From NCBI GenBank assembly GCA_021372335.1, contig JAJFUR010000078.1, forward strand, positions 1-36,039: DNA of 36,039 nt. Reading direction: 5' to 3'. The stretch's first letter is position 1. Each line of letters opens with the position of its first letter. The DNA comes from Methanobacteriota archaeon (GTDB lineage Archaea > Thermoplasmatota > Thermoplasmata > Methanomassiliicoccales > UBA472). The notes under the pieces were generated by a model that did no database searches, was not told the origin of the DNA, and saw only the letters and a program-made list of their open reading frames with translations. The translations under genes and the position numbers were made by a program. Below, one piece after another: positions 13,471 through 22,308 of this stretch.

Positions 13471-15225
13471 ATGCTCATGACCATCCGTCAACCCATAGTC
13501 AGTGTGTTGGGCCATGTGGACCATGGGAAGACCAGCCTGCTCGATTACATCAGGGGGACGGCGGTCATCACCCGCGAGGCGGGGCGCATAACCCAGCACA
13601 TCGGGGCCACCGAGGTGCCGCTGGAGCACATCAACAAGGTGTGCGCCAAGCTCCTGGGCAACAAGAGGTTCACCATCCCCGGGCTTCTCTTCATCGACAC
13701 CCCCGGGCATCACTCCTTCACGACGCTCCGCGCCAGGGGGGGCTCCCTGGCGGACATAGCCATCCTGGTCATCGACATCAACGAGGGGCTGAAGCCCCAG
13801 ACGTTGGAATCGATCAGTATCCTCAGGCGCTTCAAGACCCCCTTCATCATCGCCCTGAACAAGATAGACCTTGTGGACGGCTGGGTCCCCTCTCCCGCGA
13901 CCCCTTTCATCCTCTCCGAGAAGGCCCAGACGGAGGAGGCCAGGGCCGCGTTGGCCGACAAGCTCTACGCCATCGTCGGGCGTCTCTCCGAGGAAGGCCT
14001 CTCCGCGGATCGCTACGACCGCATAGAGAACTTCACCAAGAACATCGCCCTGGTGCCCATCAGCGCCCGCAATGGCGAGGGCGTTCCGGACCTGCTGCTG
14101 GTGCTGATCGGGCTGGCTCAGCGCTTCCTCGAGGATTCCTTGCGGACCGCTGAGGGTCCGGCCAAGGGCACCATCCTGGAGGTCAAGGAGGAGCGCGGGC
14201 TCGGGCAGACCATCGACGTCATCCTGTACGATGGGGAGCTGCAGCAGGGGGACCAGGTCGCCTTGGGGACGAAGGGCAGGCCGCTCATCACCAAGGTCAA
14301 GGCCATCCTGAAGCCCAAGCCCCTCGACGAGATCCGCGACCCGCGGGACAAGTTCGACCGCGTGAAGACGGTGGGCGCCGCCGCGGGCGTGAAGCTCCTC
14401 TGCCAAAACCTGGACGGGGCGGTCGCCGGCGCCCCGCTTAGAGCCATCAAGGGCAATTTGGAGGAGGTGCTGAGGGAAATAGAGGAGGAGACCACGATCG
14501 ACATCGAGGTCGCCGACGACGGAGTGATGATCAAGGCCGATGCCCTGGGCTCCCTCGAGGCCCTGGCGTACGAGTGCAAGAGGGCCGGGATCCCCATCCG
14601 GAAGTACGAGATCGGGGACATCTCCAAGCGGGATATCATCGAGGTCAGTTCGTACACCGACCCACTCCATAAAGTGGTCCTAGGCTTCAACGTCAGCATG
14701 CTTCCGGACGCCAAGGACGCCCTCACCACCCATCAATCGAAGGTGTTCCTGAACGCCGTGGTGTACGGCCTGATCGACGACTACCTGAAATGGGTGGAGG
14801 AGGAGAAGCGCCGCGCTGAGGAGGAGAAGCGCGCCCTCACGGCCTTCCCGGGAAAGATCCGGGTCCTGCCGGACTGCGTTTTCCGGGCGAGCAAGCCGGC
14901 CATAGTAGGCGTCCGGGTGCTCGCCGGCCGGATCCGCACCAACCAGCGGCTCATCTCCGCGGATGGGAAGGAGATAGGCCGGATCCGGTCGCTGCGCACG
15001 GGCGAGGACGCCTTGAAGGAGGCGACCGCCGGCCAGGAGATCGCCGTGGCCATAGAAGGGGCGACGGTCGGACGCCAGCTGAACGTGGACGACATCCTCT
15101 ACGTGGACATCCCGGAATCGGAGGTGAAGGGCCTGCAGGCCTACGACCTCAACCTGGACGAGCGGGAGGTCCTGGAGGAGCTCATGGCGATAAAGCGGAG
15201 GGAGGACCCCTTCTGGGGCATGTGA
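13471..15225 (+). CDS. infB: Translation initiation factor aIF5B (IF-2 homologue)
   Basis: A 584-residue GTPase that helps subunit joining and initiator tRNA positioning. The G domain has GHVDHGKT (14-21), DTPGH (76-80) and NKID (130-133). Domain II starts near 225 (GTILEVKEERGLGQTIDVILYDG), domain III near 335, and the C-terminal domain IV, which binds initiator tRNA, follows a charged helix (VEEEKRRAEEEKRA) at about 440-455. Archaeal factors lack the long N-terminal extension of eukaryotic eIF5B, as here. A second ATG at 13477 suits a TATA-like ACTAATAGAG (13448-13457) better and may be the true leaderless start. It ends against a convergent gene with no spacer. Confidence 0.97.
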   Translation: MLMTIRQPIVSVLGHVDHGKTSLLDYIRGTAVITREAGRITQHIGATEVPLEHINKVCAKLLGNKRFTIPGLLFIDTPGHHSFTTLRARGGSLADIAILVIDINEGLKPQTLESISILRRFKTPFIIALNKIDLVDGWVPSPATPFILSEKAQTEEARAALADKLYAIVGRLSEEGLSADRYDRIENFTKNIALVPISARNGEGVPDLLLVLIGLAQRFLEDSLRTAEGPAKGTILEVKEERGLGQTIDVILYDGELQQGDQVALGTKGRPLITKVKAILKPKPLDEIRDPRDKFDRVKTVGAAAGVKLLCQNLDGAVAGAPLRAIKGNLEEVLREIEEETTIDIEVADDGVMIKADALGSLEALAYECKRAGIPIRKYEIGDISKRDIIEVSSYTDPLHKVVLGFNVSMLPDAKDALTTHQSKVFLNAVVYGLIDDYLKWVEEEKRRAEEEKRALTAFPGKIRVLPDCVFRASKPAIVGVRVLAGRIRTNQRLISADGKEIGRIRSLRTGEDALKEATAGQEIAVAIEGATVGRQLNVDDILYVDIPESEVKGLQAYDLNLDEREVLEELMAIKRREDPFWGM

Positions 15226-15894
15226 TCATCGCTCCTTCCCGCAGTACGGGCAGAACCGCCCGTCGGTTATGGAGACCTTGTCACAGCTGGCGCACCGTTT
15301 CCTGCGCTGCGCATCGACATGCCCGACCCTGCGCTTGAGGTATAGGCTCAGCCCCACCAGGAACGCCCCGCCGAGCAGCGCAACCAGGGCCAAGAGGCCC
15401 AGGAAGGCGCTCCATCGGGGCTCTCGCTCCACCTCCACGTTGTTGGCCTCGAGCTGGTAACGCACCTTCAGCTCGGCCGGGGCTTTGGGCGCCCCGCCCA
15501 CGTCCGAGTTGTCAATGAGCAGCACGTACCTCCCTTCATCAAAGAGATAGACCAGGTTGTACGCCGGGGCCGCGCCGGCGCCTTCGGAGCTCCAGCCGCT
15601 GACCGGTCGGAACCCCTCCCCGGCAAGATACCCCTGATAGCTCTCATAGGGCATCACGAAGACGTCGAACACGTCCTGCTCCGACCCCTCGTCCAAATAG
15701 ACCAGGTAGCGCACGTTCCCCGCGGCCGCCGGATCATCGACGCCGGTCCCCGCGACGGTGAAGTCCAACAGGACCGCGTGCCCCCCCGCCGCCACCGTCA
15801 CAGTTCCGTCCTCGGACACTGCCGCCGCGCTTCCAGGGGCCAGCGCAGCCAGGAGCATCACGAGCGCGACCATCGGGACGGCCGACCTGAGCAT
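15226..15894 (-). CDS. Secreted/membrane protein with C-terminal zinc ribbon
   Basis: A 222-residue protein. An N-terminal signal peptide (about 1-25, ending in a run of small residues) is followed by a beta-rich extracellular domain of about 125 residues. One membrane helix (about 163-190, LLALVALLGGAFLVGLSLYL) comes next, and then a cytosolic tail with a CxxC...CPYCG zinc ribbon at the C-terminus. The arrangement suggests outside sensing coupled to a small cytosolic zinc knuckle. Family unknown. The frame stays open far upstream across the aldehyde dehydrogenase gene, but the ATG at 15894 marks the signal peptide and lies about 29 nt from a TATA-like TGTTTATCT. Confidence 0.72.
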   Translation of the reverse strand: MLRSAVPMVALVMLLAALAPGSAAAVSEDGTVTVAAGGHAVLLDFTVAGTGVDDPAAAGNVRYLVYLDEGSEQDVFDVFVMPYESYQGYLAGEGFRPVSGWSSEGAGAAPAYNLVYLFDEGRYVLLIDNSDVGGAPKAPAELKVRYQLEANNVEVEREPRWSAFLGLLALVALLGGAFLVGLSLYLKRRVGHVDAQRRKRCASCDKVSITDGRFCPYCGKER

Positions 15895-15917
15895 TGCCAA
15901 GGGAATCGGCCTCCGGC

Positions 15918-15927
15918 TAGATAAACA
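15918..15927. promoter_or_regulatory. Shared AT-rich promoter element between two divergent genes
   Basis: TAGATAAACA reads as TGTTTATCTA on the other strand. In minus orientation it fits a near-leaderless start at 15894. In plus orientation it could serve the aldehyde dehydrogenase with a leader of about 18 nt. Confidence 0.4.
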
Positions 15928-15966
15928 ATGGTCAGCTTCATCTACGCTCATTGCGTTCCCAGGACG

Positions 15967-17529
15967 ATGAGCCGAACCGTCATCCGCAAGCACAACCCCG
16001 CCACCCTGGAGGTGATCGGGGAGGTCGAGGCCACCATCCCCGAGGAGGTCCCCTCGATCGTCGAACGGGCCCGGACGGCGCAGATGGGCTGGAGCGCTCT
16101 CCCCGTGAAGGAAAGGGAGCGCATCCTGCGCCAGGTGCAGGCCGCCCTCTGCGCGGATATGGACGCTCTGATCGACGTCGTATGCAGGGAGACGGGGAAG
16201 CCGCGCCTGGAGGCCCTGGCCACCGATGGCCTGGGCGCCCTCGGTGCTGCCGATTTCGCCATCGGCCGCATGGCCCGGCTGTTCCAGGAGAGCAGGGTGG
16301 ACCTCGGCGGGCTCTCTGCGGCGATGAGGTACATGGGCCGCACCTCCCTCCTCGTCCCCCGCCCCCTGGGGGTCATAGGCATCATCGCCCCCTGGAACTA
16401 TCCCCTCGCCATCCCGTACTCGCAGACCATGATGGCCCTCGCCGCCGGCAACGCCGTGGTGCTGAAGCCTTCCTCCCAGACCCCCTTCACCGCCCTGCGC
16501 ATGGGGGAGGTCATGGCCAAGGCCGGCCTGCCCGAAGGTCTCCTCCAGGTCGTGCTCGGCCCCGGAGGGGCGGTCGGCGAGGCCCTGGTGACCTCCGGGG
16601 TGGACCGCATCATCTTCACCGGTCACCCGGACGTCGCCCGCAGGGTGATGGTGCTAGCATCCCAGCGGTTGACCCCCATGACCCTGGAGCTCGGCGGGAA
16701 GGACGCCCTCATCGTGCTCGAGGACGCCGATCTGCGGCGGGCAGCGAGGGCCGCCTGCTGGGGAGCGTTCGTGAACTGCGGCCAGACATGCGTCGCGGTC
16801 AAGCGCATCTACGTTCACAGGGCCATCGAGGAAAGGTTCACCGAACTGTTGTTGCGGGAGGTCTCGGCCATCCGGCAGGGGTACGACCCACGGGACCCGA
16901 CAGTAACCCTCGGACCGCTGATCTCCGAGGAGGCGGTCCAGGACATGGAGGCCCAGGTGGCCAGGGCCGTGGAGCAGGGGGCGGTGGTCCTTGTCGGAGG
17001 GGCCCGGCCCCCGGGGCTCAAGGGGCACTTCTTCCAGCCCACGGTGCTCTCCGGCGCCGAGCAGGGGGCCGACATCGTGCAGAGGGAGACCTTCGGACCG
17101 GTGGTGGTCCTGCTGCCGTTCGAAGGTGACGAGGAGGCCGTCCGCCTGGCGAACGATTCCAAGTACGCCTTGAACGGAAGCGTATGGACCGCCGACCTGG
17201 CAAGGGGGAAGGCGTTGGCGACGAGGATGCGCTCCGGGACGGTCACCGTGAACAACGTCGCCTACACTTACGGGCTGGGGGCCACCCCCTGGGGCGGCCG
17301 GGGGGAGAGCGGCTTCGGGCGCACCCACGGGGACGCCGGGCTCGAGGAGCTGATCGAGAGGCAGCATGTGCACTTGGACAGGGGCCGGTTCCCCTCGGAG
17401 GTCTGGTGGCCGCCCTATGGGGAGGACGGCGTGGAGGCCGTCCACACCCTCATCGGCATGGCCTTCGCCGGGGAACGCGCCCATCTCATGCGAGGACTGC
17501 TCCAGGCAAGGCGGCTCATGAGGCGTTGA
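15967..17529 (+). CDS. NAD(P)-dependent aldehyde dehydrogenase
   Basis: A 520-residue member of the aldehyde dehydrogenase superfamily, oxidising an aldehyde to the acid with NAD(P). Visible are APWNYP with the oxyanion asparagine N144, KPSSQTP, the general base E241 in ELGGKDALIVLEDADL, the catalytic cysteine C275 in CGQTC, and ETFGPVV. The C-terminal 50 residues after GESGFGRTHG extend beyond the minimal family and end in a basic stretch (QARRLMRR), reminiscent of membrane-associated fatty-aldehyde or succinate-semialdehyde types. The substrate cannot be assigned. The ATG at 15967 was chosen over one at 15928, which lies inside the promoter element. Confidence 0.9.
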   Translation: MSRTVIRKHNPATLEVIGEVEATIPEEVPSIVERARTAQMGWSALPVKERERILRQVQAALCADMDALIDVVCRETGKPRLEALATDGLGALGAADFAIGRMARLFQESRVDLGGLSAAMRYMGRTSLLVPRPLGVIGIIAPWNYPLAIPYSQTMMALAAGNAVVLKPSSQTPFTALRMGEVMAKAGLPEGLLQVVLGPGGAVGEALVTSGVDRIIFTGHPDVARRVMVLASQRLTPMTLELGGKDALIVLEDADLRRAARAACWGAFVNCGQTCVAVKRIYVHRAIEERFTELLLREVSAIRQGYDPRDPTVTLGPLISEEAVQDMEAQVARAVEQGAVVLVGGARPPGLKGHFFQPTVLSGAEQGADIVQRETFGPVVVLLPFEGDEEAVRLANDSKYALNGSVWTADLARGKALATRMRSGTVTVNNVAYTYGLGATPWGGRGESGFGRTHGDAGLEELIERQHVHLDRGRFPSEVWWPPYGEDGVEAVHTLIGMAFAGERAHLMRGLLQARRLMRR

Positions 17530-17533
17530 GCGC

Positions 17534-17545
17534 ATTTATATAATC
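17534..17545 (+). promoter_or_regulatory. TATA box of the membrane protein/reductase operon
   Basis: ATTTATATAATC is a strong box A. The predicted start at about 17565 leaves a leader of about 15 nt containing GGAGG (17571-17575) before the ATG at 17580. Confidence 0.65.
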
Positions 17546-17579
17546 GGCGCCCTTTAAAGGGAGGAGGTCAGGAGGCCAC

Positions 17580-18242
17580 ATGAGGAGCAGGGGATGGAAC
17601 CGCAGGGCCAAGTTCTACTTCGCCCTGACCATCGCCCTGATCGTTGCGGCATGGACCTACACCTGGTTCACCCGGGAGGTCCCTCTGCACCATGAGCTCC
17701 TCATCCCCTTCGCGTTCGTCACGTTGGGGATGGCGATAAAATACGGGGACCAGGTCTTCGACCTGAACATCGGGAGCAAGCGCAAGGCGGTCCTGCTCTC
17801 CATCCCCGTGGGGGCGCTCATGGGCGCATTGATATTCCTGGACGAGGGCTCTGCCACCATCTTCATCGGGCTGCTGCTGGCCCTGCTGCTGGTGGCCAAG
17901 TACGACAACCTGGCGTTCAAGCTGGGCTTCCTGACCGCCGGCGCGATGGCCGTCCTGGCGGTGCTCGAGGGGAGGCCCTTCCACCTGCTCGGGACCATCA
18001 TCGTCATGGTCGCCGCCATCGCCGACGAGGTGCTAAGCGACCGCGGGGACCGGATGAGGGAGGGAGCGCTATCCCTGCTCCTGAAGGAACGGCTGGTGCT
18101 CAAGGGGGCCGTTCTGGTCCTGTGCGCGGTCGGCTTCCTGCCCACCTTCCTCTACTTCTTCGCCTTCCTCGGCTTCGACACCGGCTACTCCTTCGTGGAG
18201 CAGATCAGCCTCTCAGGGGGGATCGGCCACCGAAAGGCATGA
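17580..18242 (+). CDS. Seven-helix membrane protein of unknown function
   Basis: A 220-residue integral membrane protein with hydrophobic segments at about 11-30, 39-55, 68-88, 90-106, 110-128, 134-152 and 172-200. Short charged loops (KYGDQVFDLN, SDRGDRMREG) separate some of them. It heads an operon with two geranylgeranyl-reductase-family flavoproteins, which suggests a role in isoprenoid lipid handling, but that is inference. A GGGGGG run at 18216-18221 near its 3' end is the point where a one-base frame change would join it to the next gene. Its TGA at 18240-18242 lies one base before the GTG start of the reductase. Confidence 0.75.
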   Translation: MRSRGWNRRAKFYFALTIALIVAAWTYTWFTREVPLHHELLIPFAFVTLGMAIKYGDQVFDLNIGSKRKAVLLSIPVGALMGALIFLDEGSATIFIGLLLALLLVAKYDNLAFKLGFLTAGAMAVLAVLEGRPFHLLGTIIVMVAAIADEVLSDRGDRMREGALSLLLKERLVLKGAVLVLCAVGFLPTFLYFFAFLGFDTGYSFVEQISLSGGIGHRKA

Positions 18243-18243
18243 C

Positions 18244-19278
18244 GTGCTGGTGATCGGCTCCGGCCCGGCCGGGGCCGCCGCAGCGTTCTTCATTCCCTAC
18301 CTGAGCGAGGGAAGGCTCAGCGTCCTCTCTCTAGAGAAGCTGGACAGGAACTTCGCCAAGTACCATCGGATGTGCGGGGAGGCGGTGAGCAGGGCCGCCT
18401 TCGACACCCTCGCCCCCCTGGAACCGCACGCGGTGGAGTTCACCATCCGCCGGGCGGTGGAGCACTGGCCCGGAGACATCACGATCGAGACGGAGGCCCA
18501 GGGGTACGTGCTCGATCGGCCCAGGTTCCTGACGCATGTCATGGACATGGCGAGGAAGGAAGGGTGCCATACCGAGGTCGGGGCCGCGGTCGAGGTCGGC
18601 AGGGACGAGAACGGATACATGGTCCGAACCCGGGACGGGAGGAGGTTCGGCGCAAGGTTCCTGGTGGGGGCGGACGGCTGGAACTCCCTGGTCAGGAGGA
18701 CGTTCTTCCCGGGCGGTCCCCGCCTGCTCTGGGCTGAGCAGTTCGTCCTGGCGGAGAGGAGCGAGGAGGACGCCATGCACTTCTTCTACGACGAGAGGTA
18801 TCGGGGAGGATATCGCTGGGTGTTCCCCCACCGCTCCGGAAGCCGGGTCGGCTTCACCCGGGGCGCGGACGAGAGACCGAAGTGCCTGGAGAGGCACGGC
18901 CGGCCGATCCCCTACGCCTATGGCGGAACGGTCATGGGCAACGCATGCCTGATCGGGGATGCGGGGGGTCAGGCCAACCCGATCACCTTCGGCGGCATCC
19001 GCATCGGGATGATGGCCGCCAGGATGGTCGCCGAGTCCTTGGCCAAGGGCGATCTTGCGGACTACGCGCGCAGATGGCCGCGCTCTCCGTACGCCTCGCC
19101 CGTCTATATTAAGGCGTTCGAGACCCTACAGGGCATGGACAACGAGGAGCTGTACCGTTCGGTGCGGCCGTTCCGCGATGGGTACGGCCGGATGGCGGGG
19201 CTGAGGGCCCTCTTGAACGGAAGGAGGTACCTGGGCCTGTACCGTGCCTACGACCTGGGGGCCAAATGGGGGTGGTGA
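18244..19278 (+). CDS. Geranylgeranyl reductase family FAD-dependent oxidoreductase
   Basis: A 344-residue flavoprotein. The N-terminal VIGSGPAGAAAAF is the FAD dinucleotide-binding motif. YHRMCGEAVS resembles the family CGE region, VGADGWNSLVRR is the second FAD motif, and LIGDAGGQANPITFGGIRIGMMAA is the GD motif. Members saturate isoprenoid chains of archaeal lipids, chlorophyll or quinones. The only conventional start is GTG at 18244, directly after the previous stop, leaving almost no residues before the first beta strand. The frame stays open upstream and reads ...SATERHDVLVIGSGPAG, a more natural N-terminus, so the true 5' end is uncertain. A second paralogue follows one base after its stop codon. 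Confidence 0.85.
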   Translation: MLVIGSGPAGAAAAFFIPYLSEGRLSVLSLEKLDRNFAKYHRMCGEAVSRAAFDTLAPLEPHAVEFTIRRAVEHWPGDITIETEAQGYVLDRPRFLTHVMDMARKEGCHTEVGAAVEVGRDENGYMVRTRDGRRFGARFLVGADGWNSLVRRTFFPGGPRLLWAEQFVLAERSEEDAMHFFYDERYRGGYRWVFPHRSGSRVGFTRGADERPKCLERHGRPIPYAYGGTVMGNACLIGDAGGQANPITFGGIRIGMMAARMVAESLAKGDLADYARRWPRSPYASPVYIKAFETLQGMDNEELYRSVRPFRDGYGRMAGLRALLNGRRYLGLYRAYDLGAKWGW

Positions 19279-19279
19279 C

Positions 19280-20479
19280 ATGTTGGACTGTGATGTGCTG
19301 GTGGTTGGTGCCGGTCCGGCCGGCAGTGGGGCAGCTCGGGCCTCCGCGCTGCAGGGCGCAAGGACGCTGATGGTGGACAAGAAGAAGGAGATAGGGACGC
19401 CGGTGCAGTGCGGGGAGGTCATCGGGCTGGAGCTGGTGAAGCGCTCCGGGATGCGCATCCCCGAGAGCGCCATCGTCGCCAGGCACGCCTTCACCCGCTT
19501 CGTGCTGGGAAGGGAGGTCATCATCGACAACCACGAGCCGTACTGGCGGGCGGTGACCGTGGAGCGGAAGATATTCGACAAGCACCTGGCCTTCAGGGCG
19601 GCCTCCGCCGGGGCGGCGGTCCAGGCGGACACCAGGCTGCTGTCGGTAAGGAAGGACGGGGAGCGCGTCGCAGGCTGCATGCTCTCCCATCACGGCGAGG
19701 AGATGGAGGTGTCCCCGAAGGCCATAGTGGCCGCGGACGGGGTGCACTCCACGCTCGCCAAGGAGCTCGGCGTCGAGTTCTTCTCCCCCAAGGACGTGGC
19801 CAGGGGTGTGGAGTTCGAGCTGGTGGCCAAGCGGGACATCCCCCAGGCCATGCAGATCTTCATCGAGGAGGAGATCGGGCTGGGGTACGGATGGATAATC
19901 CCCAAGGGGAAGAGGAGGGCGAACGTCGGGCTCGGCCTAGTGGGGACCAACGCCTCCCGCCGCACCTTCCTGGAGGAATGGATAACGGGCCACCCCGTCG
20001 TGTCCCGGTACTTCGATGTGGACAAGGTGCTCGAGGTCAAGATGGGGGATGCCCCCGTCCCCGGGTTCCTCGGCGGCCCGGTCAGGGGGAACGTGCTCTT
20101 CTGTGGGGACGCCGCCGGCCAGACCCTGGCCTTCGTGGGCGAGGGCATAATGCCCTCCTACATCTGCGGCGGGCTCGCGGGCAAGCACGCCGCCCTCCTG
20201 GCCCAGGGCAAGGGGGAGAGGTACGAGGAGGAGCTGGTGGAGAACATGGCCGACCAACTGATGATGGGGGCGGCGCTCAGGGACGCCCTGGTGGAGCTGT
20301 GGGCCTCGGGCCCCTATGACGGGAGGGCCCGCGCCCTTCTGTCCGGGGCGGTGATGAACGAGCTGGTCTCCCCCGATGCCCTGGATGATGTCATCGGGCC
20401 CATGGTCGCCGACCCCCTGCGCACCTTCCGGGACCTCGCCAAGGGCAGCGGGATGACGCTGAGGGTCAGGCGGTGCTGA
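19280..20479 (+). CDS. Geranylgeranyl reductase (digeranylgeranylglycerophospholipid reductase-like)
   Basis: A 399-residue flavoprotein with VVGAGPAGSGAARASALQG (FAD motif, about 8-26) and the family marker PVQCGEVIG containing the conserved cysteine. AADGVHSTLAKELG and FCGDAAGQTLAFVGEGIMPSYICGG form the second and third FAD motifs. Archaeal members hydrogenate the geranylgeranyl chains of archaeol precursors at the membrane. It fits that family more closely than the preceding paralogue does. GGTGGTGA precedes the ATG, and the stop of the upstream gene lies one base before, so translation is coupled. Related enzymes acting on menaquinone or other prenyl groups remain possible. Confidence 0.9.
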   Translation: MLDCDVLVVGAGPAGSGAARASALQGARTLMVDKKKEIGTPVQCGEVIGLELVKRSGMRIPESAIVARHAFTRFVLGREVIIDNHEPYWRAVTVERKIFDKHLAFRAASAGAAVQADTRLLSVRKDGERVAGCMLSHHGEEMEVSPKAIVAADGVHSTLAKELGVEFFSPKDVARGVEFELVAKRDIPQAMQIFIEEEIGLGYGWIIPKGKRRANVGLGLVGTNASRRTFLEEWITGHPVVSRYFDVDKVLEVKMGDAPVPGFLGGPVRGNVLFCGDAAGQTLAFVGEGIMPSYICGGLAGKHAALLAQGKGERYEEELVENMADQLMMGAALRDALVELWASGPYDGRARALLSGAVMNELVSPDALDDVIGPMVADPLRTFRDLAKGSGMTLRVRRC

Positions 20480-20597
20480 GCCCCCTGCTGCACCGCGGCG
20501 AGCGCGCAGGGGCGGATGGTCCTAGACCCGAGTAACGTCTCCTTTGAAACGCCCGGGCGCCCAGGTCCCATTCCACCCAGTGGTCGGTGCGGCCCCT

Positions 20598-20611
20598 GGG
20601 GGCGCGCCCCC
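20598..20611. repeat. 14-bp perfect G/C palindrome
   Basis: GGGGGCGCGCCCCC is perfectly self-complementary. It lies between the reductase operon and the rps6e promoter, starting 24 bases upstream of the TATA region. It could be a regulator site or a hairpin at the 3' end of the reductase transcript. No T-run follows. Confidence 0.45.
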
Positions 20612-20621
20612 CGTACCAATA

Positions 20622-20631
20622 ATTATTTAAG
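20622..20631 (+). promoter_or_regulatory. TATA box of the rps6e operon
   Basis: ATTATTTAAG predicts initiation at about 20653. The leader of about 28 nt contains AAAGGTG shortly before the ATG at 20681, so this translation operon uses a Shine-Dalgarno start. Confidence 0.6.
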
Positions 20632-20680
20632 TGATACTCCATTAGGGCCGAGTGCTCACAACGCTCGAAAGGTGTTTGGA

Positions 20681-21076
20681 ATGGTTGAATTCAAGGCCGT
20701 TGTTAACGACATGAAGACCGGCAGGTCCTACAGCGTCCCGGTTTCCGGGCATCACGCCAATTCCCTGATCGGAAAGAAGATCGGGGACACCATCGATGGC
20801 ATATTCGTAGGGCTGCCCGGCTACAAGCTGACGATCACTGGCGGAAGCGACAAGGACGGCTTCGCCATGAGGAAGGACCTGCCAGGCCCGCGCCGGAAGA
20901 GGCTGCTGCTGACCACCAGCACCGGCTTCTACACCACCGAGGGCGGCCTCAGGAGGAGGAAGTCCGTCCGGGGGCAGGCCATCGCCACCGACACGGTCCA
21001 GATCAATATGAAGATCATCTCTCAGGGCCCCAAGCCGGTCGAGGAGCTGATCAAGAAAGAGGAGAAGAAGAAATGA
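20681..21076 (+). CDS. rps6e: Ribosomal protein S6e
   Basis: A 131-residue small-subunit protein. Family features are [29 protein letters not shown], the [31 protein letters not shown] core and the [13 protein letters not shown] segment. Archaeal S6e lacks the long phosphorylated tail of eukaryotic S6; here it ends in a short lysine-rich tail. It overlaps the aIF2-gamma gene by four bases (ATGA), the usual archaeal arrangement. Confidence 0.97.
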   Translation: MVEFKAVVNDMKTGRSYSVPVSGHHANSLIGKKIGDTIDGIFVGLPGYKLTITGGSDKDGFAMRKDLPGPRRKRLLLTTSTGFYTTEGGLRRRKSVRGQAIATDTVQINMKIISQGPKPVEELIKKEEKKK

Positions 21077-22302
21077 AGGTGTCCCGCCAGCCTGAGATCA
21101 ACATCGGGATGATCGGCCACGTGGACCACGGCAAGACCACGCTCACCAAGGCCCTCTCCGGTGATTGGACCGACCGCCATTCGGAGGAGATCAAGCGAGG
21201 CATCTCCATCAGGCTGGGGTACGCGGACGCGGCCTTCTACAAGTGCAAGCGGTGCGAGGACGCCTACTCCAACTCCCCCGTGTGCAAGGTGTGCGGCGGG
21301 GAGGCCGAGTTCGTCCGCTCCGTGTCCTTCGTGGACGCCCCCGGGCACGAGACCCTGATGGCCACCATGCTGTCGGGCGCGGCCATGATGGACGGGGCGC
21401 TCCTGCTGGTCGCCGCCAACGAGGAATGCCCCCAGCCCCAGACCAAGGAGCATCTCATGGCCCTCTCCATCATCGGCGTGGAGAGGATCATCATCGTGCA
21501 GAACAAGATAGACATAGTCACCCGCGAGGAGGCCATGGAGAACTACAACCAGATCAGGCAGTTCATCAAGGGCACCATCGCAGAGGGCGCGCCGATCATC
21601 CCGGTCTCCGCCCATCACGACGTCAACATAGACAAGCTCATCGGCGCCATCCAGAAGTACATCCCGACCAAGGAGCATGACGAAAGGAAGCCGGCCCGGA
21701 TGTTCGTGGCCCGGTCCTTCGATATCAACCAGCCGGGGATGTCCCTGGAGGAGCTCAAGGGGGGCGTGCTCGGCGGCACCCTGATCCAGGGCGTGCTGAG
21801 CGTAGGCGACGAGATCGAGATCTCCCCCGGGCGAAAGGTGGAGCAGCCCGGCGGCAAGTTCACCTGGGAGACGATAACAACCACCATCGAGTCGTTGCAG
21901 ACGGGCGGAGGGTTCGTGGACAGGATCAAGCCCGGCGGGCTGGTGGCCATCGGTACGAAGCTGGATCCCTCCCTCACCAAGTCCGACGGGCTCACCGGAA
22001 GGGTGGTGGGCAAGCCTGGCACCCTCCCTCAGGTCCATTTCAAGTTCAGGATGAACACCCATCTCCTGGACCGCGTTGTGGGGACCAGCGAGGACCTGGT
22101 CGTCGACAACATCAAGACGAACGAGCCCTTGATGCTGAGCATCGGGACGGCCACCACCGTGGGGCTGGTCACCAGCGCTCGCGGCGATCAGTCCGAGGTC
22201 GCCCTCAAGATCCCGGTCTGCGCCGAGGAGGGGCAGCGCGTGGCGATCTCCCGCAAGATCGCCAACAAATGGCGCCTCATCGGCTACGGCATAGTCGTGT
22301 GA
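21073..22302 (+). CDS. eif2g: Translation initiation factor aIF2 gamma subunit
   Basis: A 409-residue GTPase core of aIF2, which carries initiator methionyl-tRNA to the small subunit. G1 is GHVDHGKTT (15-23) and G3 is DAPGHE (88-93); NKIDIV is the base-recognition motif. A zinc ribbon inserted in the G domain has cysteines 58, 61, 71 and 74, diagnostic of the gamma subunit versus EF-Tu or SelB. Domains II and III follow, ending in the typical WRLIGYGIV. The gene is coupled to rps6e and followed after six bases by a PIN-domain gene, an order conserved in many archaea. Confidence 0.97.
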   Translation: MKVSRQPEINIGMIGHVDHGKTTLTKALSGDWTDRHSEEIKRGISIRLGYADAAFYKCKRCEDAYSNSPVCKVCGGEAEFVRSVSFVDAPGHETLMATMLSGAAMMDGALLLVAANEECPQPQTKEHLMALSIIGVERIIIVQNKIDIVTREEAMENYNQIRQFIKGTIAEGAPIIPVSAHHDVNIDKLIGAIQKYIPTKEHDERKPARMFVARSFDINQPGMSLEELKGGVLGGTLIQGVLSVGDEIEISPGRKVEQPGGKFTWETITTTIESLQTGGGFVDRIKPGGLVAIGTKLDPSLTKSDGLTGRVVGKPGTLPQVHFKFRMNTHLLDRVVGTSEDLVVDNIKTNEPLMLSIGTATTVGLVTSARGDQSEVALKIPVCAEEGQRVAISRKIANKWRLIGYGIVV

Positions 22303-22308
22303 GGGGCC

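Noticed and set aside
15895-16626. Minus-strand open frame extending the 15226-15894 gene to 466 residues
   Set aside because: It lies fully antisense to the well-supported aldehyde dehydrogenase, lacks protein-like composition, and the signal peptide and promoter place the start at 15894.
4412-21053. TGATCA as a dedicated signal sequence
   Set aside because: The hexamer also occurs inside several genes (for example as CTGATCAAG coding Leu-Ile-Lys), so only its repeated position at abutting stops is of interest.
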